Shown here: positions 1 through 7,512 of the stretch, piece after piece
Position numbering within the stretch: the stretch's first letter is position 1
Layout of the letters: each line of letters begins with the position of its first letter
Virus record (IMG/VR): IMGVR_UViG_3300032278_000107
Coordinates: 1-25,543 of that record
From: a virus
Length of the DNA: 25,543 nt
Reading direction: 5' to 3' (one strand)
Position numbers and translations under genes: made by a program
Notes under the pieces: generated by a model
The model's input: only the letters and a program-made list of their open reading frames with translations
The model's database searches: none
What the model was told of the DNA's origin: nothing

Positions 1-620
1 ACCTGGATAGCGGAACCAGCAAATAGATCTACAGTTACGCCGTCTAAATTTAAAGTAACCGCTCCTGCTGTACCTCCGCCTGAAAGACCAGTGCCAGCTA
101 CGACCGAAGTAATATCACCTTCTTCAGGGGTGTACCATTCTAAAGTTCCTGAACCATCTGAAGAGCGAAGAGCTTGACCGCTACTACCAACTGCCCCTGG
201 CATAGTAACCGTATAAGACGTTACTGTTCCAGGTGCTTGCAGAGCTACATATTCTCCACCAGTTGTATCTTCTAATCTTAAATCTCCTGTGGCCTCTACG
301 TTTAACTGTGTTGCGGTTATATTCCCAGATATATTACCTGTTGTTGCGAAGCCATCCGCCGTTACGGTTCCTGAGAAGGTTGCTGTGCTTGAATTAAATA
401 ATATATTGTTAGCACTGTCTTCTTGGATATATGTGTCCCCGCCACCATCTAGAAACAATTTATCTTCTGATCCTATCGCCAGGTTGCCACTTACAAGCTC
501 GTCGTAAGCTCCTGTACTATTACCATTAACGGTTAAATCGCCGTCAACAACTAAATCACCAGATATTGTACCGCCATCGAATATTGCATCTGCTACCGCT
601 GAAAAAAATCCACTTCTCAT
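1..620 (-). CDS. Tail fibre / virion surface protein, N-terminal part (cut by window edge)
   Basis: This frame is open from an ATG at 618-620 to the left edge, giving at least 206 residues with no stop. After a short N-terminal segment (MRSGFFSAVADAIFDGG) it has runs of Gly/Asp/Thr/Val such as SGDLVVDGDLTVNG, then SGTVTADGFATTGNISGNIT. This is the repetitive beta-rich pattern of phage fibres and related surface proteins. Later there is a GTVTSYTVTMPGAVGSSGQAL stretch and a glycine-rich SVVAGTGLSGGGTAGAV segment, both common in the shaft of marine-type fibre proteins. A weak AAAGG lies about 10 bases before the ATG. The gene follows the 111-aa gene by only a few bases and belongs to the capsid operon. 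The C-terminus, which would carry receptor-binding or chaperone domains, is outside the window. The fibre assignment is from composition and position. Confidence 0.7.
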   Translation of the reverse strand, partial: MRSGFFSAVADAIFDGGTISGDLVVDGDLTVNGNSTGAYDELVSGNLAIGSEDKLFLDGGGDTYIQEDSANNILFNSSTATFSGTVTADGFATTGNISGNITATQLNVEATGDLRLEDTTGGEYVALQAPGTVTSYTVTMPGAVGSSGQALRSSDGSGTLEWYTPEEGDITSVVAGTGLSGGGTAGAVTLNLDGVTVDLFAGSAIQ

Positions 621-624
621 CTTA

Positions 625-960
625 TTAACCCTTTACTAATCGTACCGTTGAATCTGAACTTCCTTTTCGTTCCATTAATAGATAAACCGTTGCGCCTAAT
701 CCGCTCGGAACTTTTATTGAAAAAATTGTGTCTCCGCCCATTAAATATAGATCATTAGCCGTACTTAACTCTGATTCAGTATCAACTGTGCTAAAATGTA
801 TATAAATATCTTCTGACGTTTGAATGTGAACAACATGAAATCTTGATACGTCAACTGCGCTTGCAGTAGAACCAATAGTAGCTACAGAGCCTACTGAATA
901 GACCGATGCTGTTTCTGTGTTTAGTGCCTCCTGGACGGAGTGCCTGTGTAAATCTGCCAT
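625..960 (-). CDS. Small structural protein downstream of capsid genes (unknown)
   Basis: A 111-residue protein with a good GAGGAAG ribosome site about seven bases before its ATG. It is rich in Ser, Thr, Val and Asp with alternating hydrophobic residues (for example VVHIQTSEDIYIHFSTVD), so an all-beta fold is likely. No transmembrane or zinc motif is visible. It lies between the small Lys-tailed gene and the fibre-like gene in the minus-strand capsid operon, so a virion role (decoration, head completion or tail attachment) is plausible by position. I do not recognise the family. Its stop lies four bases before the fibre start, so the two are probably co-translated. Confidence 0.7.
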   Translation of the reverse strand: MADLHRHSVQEALNTETASVYSVGSVATIGSTASAVDVSRFHVVHIQTSEDIYIHFSTVDTESELSTANDLYLMGGDTIFSIKVPSGLGATVYLLMERKGSSDSTVRLVKG

Positions 961-1019
961 AATTTTCTTCCTCTCTAAGGCTTATGATGCCGTGAACGAG
1001 ACCGTATCTCGATAATTTT

Positions 1020-1187
1020 TTACTTTTTCTTTTTTTTGTAAGACCGCTTAGCTTTGAAGGCAGACCAATCGTCTCTACTCTTGATCTTAAACCATCCTTG
1101 ACTCTCTAGCTCTGAGACTTTCTCAGGGTGCTTATCGTTATCAAATGACTGAACCTTGCCTTGCGAAGGGTGTTTCCAATATTCCAT
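1020..1187 (-). CDS. Small basic-tailed protein after the capsid gene (unknown)
   Basis: A 55-residue protein. The frame is open further upstream (ATG at 1230-1232), but the ATG at 1185-1187 is chosen because AGGAG sits five bases before it, while the upstream ATG has no convincing ribosome site and would place the GC hairpin at 1206-1223 inside the gene. The protein begins MEYWKHPSQGKVQSFDND, has two Trp-containing segments (ELESQGWFKIKSRDDW) and ends in a lysine run (KRSYKKKKK). The middle resembles the short proteins found next to head genes in many phages that repeat a bulky aromatic/Lys pattern, but I cannot assign a family. The basic tail could bind DNA or the capsid interior. Confidence 0.65.
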   Translation of the reverse strand: MEYWKHPSQGKVQSFDNDKHPEKVSELESQGWFKIKSRDDWSAFKAKRSYKKKKK

Positions 1188-1205
1188 ATATACTCCTAGA
1201 GTGAG

Positions 1206-1223
1206 GGGGCGGTTGCCCGCCCC
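1206..1223 (-). other. GC hairpin just downstream of the major capsid gene
   Basis: A perfect 7-bp stem (GGGGCGG/CCGCCCC) closes a four-base loop (TTGC) in the 67-base gap between the capsid stop and the next start. It stands out in A+T-rich DNA. No T-run follows it on the minus strand, so it is not a standard intrinsic terminator. A 3' stabiliser or partial attenuator that favours capsid mRNA is the likeliest role (inference). Confidence 0.5.
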
Positions 1224-1254
1224 GTCAATCATTAACTCACGTTACCGTGTTTCA

Positions 1255-2151
1255 TTAATCTACGTTAGTAAATTTAACGCCACGTTTGTTGTCAGAATCA
1301 TCAAGAATCTTTGATCCATAGACCATGTCAGCAACCACCTTGGTTCCTAATGCGTCTATCGAGTATTCGCTTTGAACTCTAACTTCTTGTTGCATAGCAA
1401 CGGCGCAAGCACTCTTATGAAAGATTGCACCTGGAATCGTTGAGCTTGTTCCAGAACTGGCAACGGTATTGCTCATATAAACATCAATTCCGTACAGTGA
1501 TCCAACCATTCCGCTTCTTAAGCCTCGGTTGCCTTCACCCACAGCATCATTACGAATGAAATACTGTGCGATACCAGCAGAAGGATTCAAGATGTCAGCA
1601 AAAAGCGTTGGATTCACAACCATCGCACATTCGCCATCCATATAAGGAACGTCTGCTTCACCTAAAACCGCTAGTGCGGCTTCAAATACTGCGGCAGTTA
1701 ATGTGTCATCTGCGCTTAGTGCCTGACTGTCATTAAGACCGTCAAGTTCCGCCCAAATGTCTGCATCTAACTGGCGAGCAAGAGCTTCACCCATCATACG
1801 GGTGTACTTTGCTACCAAATCTGCCTCGGATTGAATGAGAGCTATGTCCTCAAATAATTTTCCGACATATTTATGCTTATCTAAAGCAAGTTGTGTCTCG
1901 GTTGATGCGGTTGCGTCATAAGATACGTCGCTTCCAGCGGCTTTGTCTGAAGCTGAAATTATACCGATTTCTGGAATATGTACTACATCTCCGAAACCTT
2001 TGCTTCCAACAAGAGCTGAATAATCATCGCACAAACCACGAAACACGGTTTTTCTCTCGAAAAACTTATATATTCCATCAGCCCAAATTTCAGGTATGAA
2101 ATATTGTTCGGTAGTCGTCGTTGCGGGGCTACCCTGGTAATGTTTTGCCAT
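1255..2151 (-). CDS. Major capsid protein (HK97-fold)
   Basis: A 298-residue protein forming the icosahedral head shell. It begins MAKHYQGSPATTTTEQYFIP with an AGGAG six bases upstream. Visible family features are an N-terminal region aimed at a structured GFGDVVHIPEIG beta segment (E-loop-like, about residues 53-65), a long acidic helix with DLVAKYTRMMGEALARQLDADIW (spine helix, about 110-130), the A-domain segment CAMVVNPTLFADIL, and GSLYGIDVYMSNTV followed by AIFHKSACAVAMQQEVRVQS, the usual central and terminal strands of HK97-fold capsid proteins. Length is normal for coat proteins without a fused protease or delta domain. The scaffold gene lies immediately upstream, which fits a separate-scaffold assembly pathway; no prohead protease is seen in the window. 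Confidence 0.9.
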   Translation of the reverse strand: MAKHYQGSPATTTTEQYFIPEIWADGIYKFFERKTVFRGLCDDYSALVGSKGFGDVVHIPEIGIISASDKAAGSDVSYDATASTETQLALDKHKYVGKLFEDIALIQSEADLVAKYTRMMGEALARQLDADIWAELDGLNDSQALSADDTLTAAVFEAALAVLGEADVPYMDGECAMVVNPTLFADILNPSAGIAQYFIRNDAVGEGNRGLRSGMVGSLYGIDVYMSNTVASSGTSSTIPGAIFHKSACAVAMQQEVRVQSEYSIDALGTKVVADMVYGSKILDDSDNKRGVKFTNVD

Positions 2152-2167
2152 TTTTAACTCCTAAAAA

Positions 2168-2704
2168 TCATTTTCGCATATACGTCTGCAAAACTCTATC
2201 CCAGTTCTTGCGCCTCTCTGAAGCTGGCATTGATACCCAATCTTTGGGCATTTCTCCGTCAGCTATTGCGCCAGGAACGTCGGGAACATTCTTAACTTGT
2301 TCCTTCGAGAATCTTGAGACGAGTAATTCTAATTGTATAAGAGGAAGATTACCAAATGTCTGTTTGTCATCGTCTGACAACTCAGAGAGAAGCATATCTC
2401 TACGCAACCCTTGGTATTCGCTCTTATCTTTGTTATCCTGAGAAAGCTTTTCGATGGCTTTATCTTTTTCGACTATTAACTCCTGAAATTTTCCTTCTTC
2501 TTGGAGTTTCTTCTGTCGGACAGATTCTTGTTCTTTAACAAGACCATCGAACTTATCCTCAAGTTCCCTATAGTTTTCTGTTAACTCACTGAATCTATGA
2601 TAGGGGACATTTGGTGATAGTACATTTTCTGTGGCTTCTGTGCTCTTCGTTTTTACGTCTTGACTGACTTCAGGGTTTACAACTTCCTGTGGTTGATTAT
2701 CCAT
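2168..2704 (-). CDS. Capsid scaffolding protein
   Basis: A 178-residue, highly charged protein encoded directly before the major capsid gene (16-base gap), the standard scaffold position. CGGAGG lies seven bases before the ATG. The N-terminus is acidic and Thr/Val/Glu-rich (disordered); residues about 40-100 form a predicted coiled coil (heptads in ELTENYRELEDKFDGLVKEQ and following). The C-terminal part ends in a basic/aromatic tail (SERRKNWDRVLQTYMRK), typical of scaffolds whose last helix docks on the capsid protein. The role is assembly of the procapsid and exit before DNA packaging. It is the first gene of the leftward capsid operon and diverges from the terminase gene. Confidence 0.85.
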   Translation of the reverse strand: MDNQPQEVVNPEVSQDVKTKSTEATENVLSPNVPYHRFSELTENYRELEDKFDGLVKEQESVRQKKLQEEGKFQELIVEKDKAIEKLSQDNKDKSEYQGLRRDMLLSELSDDDKQTFGNLPLIQLELLVSRFSKEQVKNVPDVPGAIADGEMPKDWVSMPASERRKNWDRVLQTYMRK

Positions 2705-2808
2705 TTTACCTCCGTATGAGTATTATTATTATTTCGGATTGCCAAAATATTTGACACAAACTTAAATTGCGAATCAAGATTCCTGCAATCATAAATTAAA
2801 AAGAATTA
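2705..2808. promoter_or_regulatory. Divergent promoter region with a central dyad
   Basis: This 104-base A+T-rich gap separates the leftward capsid operon from the rightward terminase operon. It contains a perfect dyad GAATC-AA-GATTC at 2771-2782, flanked by TTGC on the left and (two bases removed) GCAA on the right. A TTGACA at 2751-2756 on the plus strand could be a -35 box with a poor -10 near 2774-2780. On the minus strand TTGATT followed 17 bases later by TCAAAT is another possible promoter. The dyad would overlap both. The promoters are weak guesses; the dyad is directly visible. Confidence 0.45.
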
Positions 2809-4125
2809 TTGGAAGCCTTACAAACACACGATTTTAAGAGGAAGTGGTTCAAATACATTGGGTATAATCCACATGCTGGACAGCAAAAACTTCATTTTCC
2901 AGACAAAGACTCAGCTTCCTTTTTTGTGAACATCTGTGGTAGGCGATATGGGAAGACGACAGCCGCCTTCAGAGAGGCAGAGTTTATTGCGGCACAACCA
3001 GATAAAAAAATATGGCTGGTTGGTCTTTCATATAAAAAATCCAGGCTGATGTTCCGAGAAATATGGAAAGATATGGTAGTTGGACACGAAGACGATATTA
3101 GTAATGCAAGTGAAAAAGAACAGTATATTAAATTTAAGTGGGGATCAGTGGTAGAGGGTATGTCGGCTGATAACCCTTCAAGTTTGGTGGGCGAAGGTTT
3201 AGATCTATTGATTATTGATGAGGCGGCAAAGATGCCTCGAAAAGTTTGGGATATGTACTTATCCCCCACTCTGTCCGATAGAAAGGGAAAAGCAATATTC
3301 ATAACCACCCCGCAAGGGTACAATTGGGTTTATGACTTATACCTCCTTGGTAAAACAGACCCACAATGGTACTCTCTTCAATCACCCTCATGGACGAATA
3401 CCCATGCTTTTCCCCTCGGGCAGAGTGACCCCTTTATACTTGAGAGAAAGAGAAATCTTGCTAAAGAAATTTTTGATCAGGAATACGGTGGAGAATTTTC
3501 TACATTTGAGGGTCGTGTATATCCGTTTAAAAGGGAGATTGACTGCGGCGAGTTTCCATATAATCCGAATCTACCAACATATTGTACAATAGATTTTGGC
3601 TATCGTATGCCCGCTTGTGTATGGACTCAAACATATTCTGTTGGGGGAATTACTCATATTAATATAATAGATGAGATAGTTCACAAGAGAAATATTGCCA
3701 CAGATGCTTTGGCAAAGAAAGTTAAAGCAAAACCTTACTCAGTGCTCGTATATTTCGGCGACCCAGCGGGTTCACACGTTCAAGGTCAGTCTGGATTGGG
3801 CGACACCGAGATATTTAGAAAGAACGGAATGGCTATACGCTTTAGGAAAGATAAATTAAGTAGAAACATCGCTTCAGGTGTAAGTCATGTTAGAGGATTC
3901 TTTGAAAGTGCAGATAAAATAAGAAGAGTACATGTTGATGAAAGATGTACTGGAATTATGGAAGATTTCGAAAATTATCGTTATCCAGAGGCGGTTGAGG
4001 GTAAGCAATTACAGTCAGACCCCATGAAAGACGGTTATCATGATCACGGGTGTGATGCTTTTCGTTATTTCGTTACAAATCGCTTCCCCTTAAGAAGCAG
4101 AGAAATCAGAACAATAAAAAGGTAA
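2809..4125 (+). CDS. terL: Terminase large subunit (packaging ATPase-nuclease)
   Basis: A 438-residue motor protein that translocates and cuts DNA during head filling. The ATPase domain has a Walker A at residues 44-51 (GRRYGKTT), an adenine/Q-like segment near HAGQQKLHF (22-30) and a Walker B at 131-139 (LDLLIIDEA), followed by the TTPQGYN coupling motif. The RNase H-like nuclease domain shows acidic motifs at D262 (TIDFGY), D318 (GDPAG) and D412/D416 (HDHGCDAFRYF). No ATG is available: the frame opens after a TAA at 2797-2799 and the chosen start is TTG at 2809 (an ATT at 2806 is also possible), with only a weak AAGAA upstream. The portal gene follows after four bases. The small terminase lies 2.7 kb away on the opposite strand. 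Confidence 0.92.
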   Translation: MEALQTHDFKRKWFKYIGYNPHAGQQKLHFPDKDSASFFVNICGRRYGKTTAAFREAEFIAAQPDKKIWLVGLSYKKSRLMFREIWKDMVVGHEDDISNASEKEQYIKFKWGSVVEGMSADNPSSLVGEGLDLLIIDEAAKMPRKVWDMYLSPTLSDRKGKAIFITTPQGYNWVYDLYLLGKTDPQWYSLQSPSWTNTHAFPLGQSDPFILERKRNLAKEIFDQEYGGEFSTFEGRVYPFKREIDCGEFPYNPNLPTYCTIDFGYRMPACVWTQTYSVGGITHINIIDEIVHKRNIATDALAKKVKAKPYSVLVYFGDPAGSHVQGQSGLGDTEIFRKNGMAIRFRKDKLSRNIASGVSHVRGFFESADKIRRVHVDERCTGIMEDFENYRYPEAVEGKQLQSDPMKDGYHDHGCDAFRYFVTNRFPLRSREIRTIKR

Positions 4126-4129
4126 TATT

Positions 4130-5437
4130 ATGGAAATGATACCAATAACGCCAGCCGAGATCGTATCAAACTCATTGAAAGAGTTTAAGATGCTTCAGTC
4201 TAAAGCAAGGCGAGACCAGGTGAGAAAATATATTAATTATTATACGGGGACTTCTACGGATCAGTATATAAACGATTATTTTGGGGCAGACTCCTTTAAA
4301 GAGATTCCGCCTTATGAAGCAAACTTCACCAAGAAATTTATTAATAAAATAAGCCGAATATATACAATCGGCGCAAATAGAAACGTGAATCCGAAATATT
4401 TTGATCTGGTTGGCAATAAAGATGTGACTATGAAACATTTGGAAAGAATGACTCGTTTGGTTGGAAGCATCGCCGTAAGGGTTATGTTTAATGAAGAATT
4501 GGAGAAATTTGAATATCGTCCTGTTTATTATTTTGACCCATATTTTTCAAGTGATCCATTTAATCCTAGTGCTATTGTATATCCTATGAATCTCCCAGTA
4601 AACGATCCTGAAGACACAGGAAAAGTTCAATATGCGTTCTTTGATGACAAGCATTTCATTGTATATGATGCTGAAGGTACAGTTATACATAGTGAGAGTC
4701 ATAACTACGGAGTTTTGCCGTTTATTTTCCTACACCGTGAAAATCAGATTGATTCTTTCTATGTTGAGGGTAGTTCGGACATTATTAATGCTAATGAGCA
4801 CGTTAATATAACAATGACCGAAATGCAGTTGGGATTAAGATACCAGATGTTCGGTCAGCCGTGGACAAACCTAGAATCCGACAAACCAGTAGCGAGAACG
4901 GGAAGCGATGAAATACTCATGCTTGGCGAGGGTGGATCGTATAATATTTCGTCTCCAGGTGGCGATATTGATAATGTTATAGACAATGTCAAGTTTCAGA
5001 TAGAGATGGTGGCGCAAAATCATCATCTTTGGGTAACATGGGCAGAAACAGGCGGCGAAGTACCGTCTGGAATCAGTTTAATGATAAAAGACCTAGAGCG
5101 TCATGAAGATTTTGTTGATGATATTGAACTATGGCGAGTTTATGAACAGAAACTATATAGAGTAGAGAAAGCTATAGCTGAATATAATAATATCAAATTA
5201 CCAGATAAATTTGCTGTCGATTTCGGTGAAGTTGAGTATCCCATGACAGTTCAAGACCAAATTATGAGGGATGAGTTTGATTTGGCCCACAATTTAATAA
5301 CTGATGCAAAGATTATGATACGGGACAACAAAGACCTGTCTTTAAAAGAAGCTCAGAAGATAATTGATGATAATAGGGAAATAAATGAGCAAAGAAACCA
5401 ACAAGGCCTCTTTAATCAGCTTCGCCAAGGAGCTTGA
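4130..5437 (+). CDS. Portal protein (SPP1-gp6-like)
   Basis: A 435-residue head portal vertex protein, through which DNA enters and leaves and which docks the terminase. The order terminase-portal with a four-base gap and the overall pattern fit the SPP1-type portal family: N-terminal helices (SLKEFKMLQSKARRDQVRKY), an early YYTG segment, a wing segment ending in FIFLHRENQIDSFYVEGSSDI, and the C-terminal half with SGISLMIKDLERHEDFVDDIELW preceding long helices that form the crown and stem. An AAAGGT precedes the ATG at 4130; a second in-frame ATG two codons later is possible. The gene runs into the following small gene, which overlaps its last 53 bases in another frame. Confidence 0.88.
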   Translation: MEMIPITPAEIVSNSLKEFKMLQSKARRDQVRKYINYYTGTSTDQYINDYFGADSFKEIPPYEANFTKKFINKISRIYTIGANRNVNPKYFDLVGNKDVTMKHLERMTRLVGSIAVRVMFNEELEKFEYRPVYYFDPYFSSDPFNPSAIVYPMNLPVNDPEDTGKVQYAFFDDKHFIVYDAEGTVIHSESHNYGVLPFIFLHRENQIDSFYVEGSSDIINANEHVNITMTEMQLGLRYQMFGQPWTNLESDKPVARTGSDEILMLGEGGSYNISSPGGDIDNVIDNVKFQIEMVAQNHHLWVTWAETGGEVPSGISLMIKDLERHEDFVDDIELWRVYEQKLYRVEKAIAEYNNIKLPDKFAVDFGEVEYPMTVQDQIMRDEFDLAHNLITDAKIMIRDNKDLSLKEAQKIIDDNREINEQRNQQGLFNQLRQGA

Positions 5438-5603
5438 TAAATTAAACGACGTTGATATTACCCTAAAGGGTAATATAGAAGAAATTTTAAACGACCCTAT
5501 GGCCTGGGGGGAGCAACAGTCTTTAAAAGCGATTGGAGAAAACCTTGAGAAGCTTGTTGAGGCAAGGGAGCTCGGCGAAAAATTCGTCAAGGGCTTGAGT
5601 TGA
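5385..5603 (+). CDS. Small acidic helical protein overlapping the portal gene (unknown)
   Basis: A 72-residue protein starting inside the portal gene (53-base overlap) after AGGGAA. It is predicted helical, with heptad-like Leu/Ile spacing (LISFAKELDKLNDVDITLKG, then LKAIGENLEKLVEARELGEK) and no Cys. Head operons often hold a small helical protein between portal and head-completion genes, so a virion or assembly role is plausible, but I do not recognise it. A shorter version starting inside the overlap cannot be excluded. The next small gene starts three bases after its stop. Confidence 0.6.
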   Translation: MSKETNKASLISFAKELDKLNDVDITLKGNIEEILNDPMAWGEQQSLKAIGENLEKLVEARELGEKFVKGLS

Positions 5604-5606
5604 GCA

Positions 5607-5726
5607 ATGGACTTAGAAGTATTAAACGAACTAGGATATGTTGAGGTGATTGAAATCTCACTATGGTTTGGTGTGATGTATTATGGAAAATGTTGGATAG
5701 ATAACTACTTTAAGGGTAGTGAATAA
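5607..5726 (+). CDS. 39-aa micro-protein in the head operon (unknown)
   Basis: A short frame running from an ATG three bases after the preceding stop to a TAA whose last base is the first base of the next ATG (TAATG). The product starts MDLEVLNELGYVEVIEISLW and ends WIDNYFKGSE; its middle is aromatic and hydrophobic (SLWFGVMYYGKCW), possibly an amphipathic or membrane-associated segment. The ribosome site is weak, so translation would be by coupling. The exact stop/start overlap and lack of wasted bases favour a real gene. Confidence 0.55.
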   Translation: MDLEVLNELGYVEVIEISLWFGVMYYGKCWIDNYFKGSE

Positions 5727-6289
5727 TGGTTTCTTTCTCAATTCCATCTCTCCCAGAGGATGCGGTGGAAAAATATAAACTAGCAATATCGGATCATTTG
5801 ACTGAGTGCGCAGTAATTGCCAGAGATATGATAAGGGGAGGAATAGATAACGGTCATGATATACATGGAGATGAGTTCGAGCCGATACATGATGTGACGA
5901 AGGTAGTTAGGGAGATGCGTGGGAGAGGCGGAGACAAACCTCTTTATGATACTGGTAGATTATACAATAGTATTACAGTTGAGGATGCAACTAGCGCAGA
6001 TGGTGAAGCCCATGTTAATATAGGCGTCGAATACGGTCAATACCAGAACGAAGGGTTTTATGTTGGGTCTAATTTCACTGTACCTAAGAAAGACCCCAGT
6101 GAATCATGGAAAGAGCATAAAGAGAGAGGTGGTAAGTTTTTCTTGGTGGAGGGTAAGTATGTTGAACCGAGAGAATTTTGGGGATTACCAGCAGATTTCT
6201 TTGAAAGATCAGAATATAAAGACGCTTATGACAGGCTTGATAAAAAAGTTCAAGAGATACTGGGCGACTTCCCAGTTGAAACATATTGA
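5726..6289 (+). CDS. Head-tail/virion morphogenesis protein (HK97 gp10 / Mu gpG-like)
   Basis: A 187-residue protein with the hallmark DTGRLYNSI at residues 75-83, which in the HK97-gp10 and phage virion morphogenesis (Mu gpG) families marks the conserved core of head-tail joining or tail-completion proteins. Upstream is a helical N-terminus (residues 12-40) and a segment about inserts into a target with alternating charge; downstream NIGVEYGQYQNEGF continues the conserved core. A loop with FFLVEGKYVEPREFWGLP precedes a C-terminal helix, similar to the family's ...PREFLG-type ending. AAGGG lies before the ATG, which overlaps the previous stop by one base. It probably shapes the head-tail interface. 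Family assignment is by motif; the exact gp10-versus-gpG role is open. Confidence 0.75.
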   Translation: MVSFSIPSLPEDAVEKYKLAISDHLTECAVIARDMIRGGIDNGHDIHGDEFEPIHDVTKVVREMRGRGGDKPLYDTGRLYNSITVEDATSADGEAHVNIGVEYGQYQNEGFYVGSNFTVPKKDPSESWKEHKERGGKFFLVEGKYVEPREFWGLPADFFERSEYKDAYDRLDKKVQEILGDFPVETY

Positions 6290-6315
6290 GATTTTTTTAA
6301 CTACACAGCTAAGTT

Positions 6316-6810
6316 ATGCCTAATGAAAAAGACAGATTTGGAAAGCTTGATAAAAGAGATCGAGAGATTGTTCGATGGGTCTCAGAAATGCTCGGATGGG
6401 AAATTCAAGTCTTTAATGCAAGAATTAGACAACAGGCTGAAATTCTTAGGAGAGCTGGCGTATCAGAACAATCAATTGTTGGGTTTCTTAGTCAAGACCT
6501 TGGTTCCAACGGGCGCATCTTCGGAGAATTTCGAAGCTCCATTAAACGAGGAATTGTTGGAGGAATTATGCAAGCTTCACGCCGAGAACTCTATTTGGGG
6601 GGAGACGTAAAATATAAATGGATAGTTGCTCAAGGTGTGGAAAACTGTTCAGATTGTCTAGGAAGAGCTGGGGAAGTAGACACCTGGGATAGCTGGATGT
6701 CTAGGGGGATGCCTGGAACTGGATGGAGCGTTTGTCGGGCAAGCTGTTATTGCCAAATTGTCCCTGAAAAAACCGATATTGACAACATTATAAAAATAAG
6801 AGGCAAATAA
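6316..6810 (+). CDS. Minor head protein, Mu F-like
   Basis: A 164-residue protein. The C-terminal half carries the Cys pattern C111-C114 ... GMPGTGWSVCR (C140) ... C144, C146 followed by QIVP, the signature end of Mu-F-type minor head proteins (which sit near the portal and are often injected or needed for head maturation). The N-terminal half is helical and charged (residues 1-90). It is shorter than classic Mu F proteins, so it is the C-terminal core only. The ribosome site is weak (no AGG within ten bases of the ATG at 6316). Its stop lies nine bases from the stop of the oppositely oriented small terminase gene. Confidence 0.72.
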   Translation: MPNEKDRFGKLDKRDREIVRWVSEMLGWEIQVFNARIRQQAEILRRAGVSEQSIVGFLSQDLGSNGRIFGEFRSSIKRGIVGGIMQASRRELYLGGDVKYKWIVAQGVENCSDCLGRAGEVDTWDSWMSRGMPGTGWSVCRASCYCQIVPEKTDIDNIIKIRGK

Positions 6811-6819
6811 CCTTATATA

Positions 6820-7491
6820 TTAAGCAGAAGCCTCTAAATTCTTTAATTTATTTAGCCAAACCTCTCTTTTACCTTTAGATAATCTACCAGGTGGTAGTGG
6901 TTCTAATCCGACCTTCTCGGCTCTCACTCTTAGGGCGTAGCGTTCTCTTCTTTGTTTTAATTCTTTAGCTTTCTTCCTCTGCTTAGACACTGCTCTCTTT
7001 AACTTTTTCTTTTCAGTCTTTTTTCTTTTACCTGGCTTATTATTTCTCTCATCCCGTATTGGAAGTTTATCTAATTCGTACTCAGCCTCGATAATTTCAG
7101 CATCCTCGTACTCTCCCCCAACCTCTGCTTTAAGAAACTTCTCGAAAGGCGAATCTACTTGAACATGGACGTTTTTTACTAGCTTTCCGCTATGTTCTAG
7201 GATCAATCTCCCCGCCTGGACATTACCAGCGACAGCTTCTCTAACCATTGCCTGGAGCACAGCGGGTAGTTCAAATCCAAACGCTAACATATATCTTTCA
7301 TAGACTGAATCAACAAAATTTGGTTCCCTCTGCCAATCATATATAGTTACAGGGTCAACTCCGACGTGATCAGCTATTTCTTTCTTGGTTGCGGCAGGAT
7401 TCATAGCAATAAACTCGATTGCAATCTTTTGTTTAGGGGAGAACCTTTTGGATTGGTCACTCAGCTTTAAAGCAGTGGTTTCACTAAACAT
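6820..7491 (-). CDS. terS: Terminase small subunit (phBC6A51-like)
   Basis: A 223-residue DNA-recognition subunit of the packaging motor. An N-terminal helix-turn-helix of the transposase/phBC6A51 type spans about residues 18-60 (SPKQKIAIEFIAMNPAATKK, then VGVDPVTIYDWQREPNF). Next come helices that form the oligomerisation core (LPAVLQAMVREAVAGNVQAG). The C-terminal part, about 146-193, is extraordinarily Lys/Arg-rich (KRKKTEKKKLKRAV and repeats), an unusual tail that could bind DNA non-specifically. AGGGG lies seven bases before the ATG. It is the only minus-strand gene between 2.7 and 20.7 kb and is separated from the large subunit, an atypical arrangement. Assignment rests on the HTH and the HTH-plus-helical layout. 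Confidence 0.75.
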   Translation of the reverse strand: MFSETTALKLSDQSKRFSPKQKIAIEFIAMNPAATKKEIADHVGVDPVTIYDWQREPNFVDSVYERYMLAFGFELPAVLQAMVREAVAGNVQAGRLILEHSGKLVKNVHVQVDSPFEKFLKAEVGGEYEDAEIIEAEYELDKLPIRDERNNKPGKRKKTEKKKLKRAVSKQRKKAKELKQRRERYALRVRAEKVGLEPLPPGRLSKGKREVWLNKLKNLEASA

Positions 7492-7512
7492 AAATATCCC
7501 CTTATCTCTTCA

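Noticed and set aside
997-1011. CGAGA/TCTCG hairpin followed by T-run on the plus strand
   Set aside because: No plus-strand gene precedes it, and the T-run is at the wrong end for the minus-strand operon.
6323-6610. 95-residue frame overlapping the minor head gene, helix-like
   Set aside because: The 6316-6810 frame contains the conserved Cys/GMPGTGW pattern of Mu-F-like proteins; two long overlapping genes are unlikely and this one has no own ribosome site.
6799-6835. AGAGGC...GCCTCT inverted repeat between convergent stops as a two-way terminator
   Set aside because: Six-base arms around a 25-base loop with no T-run; too weak to call.
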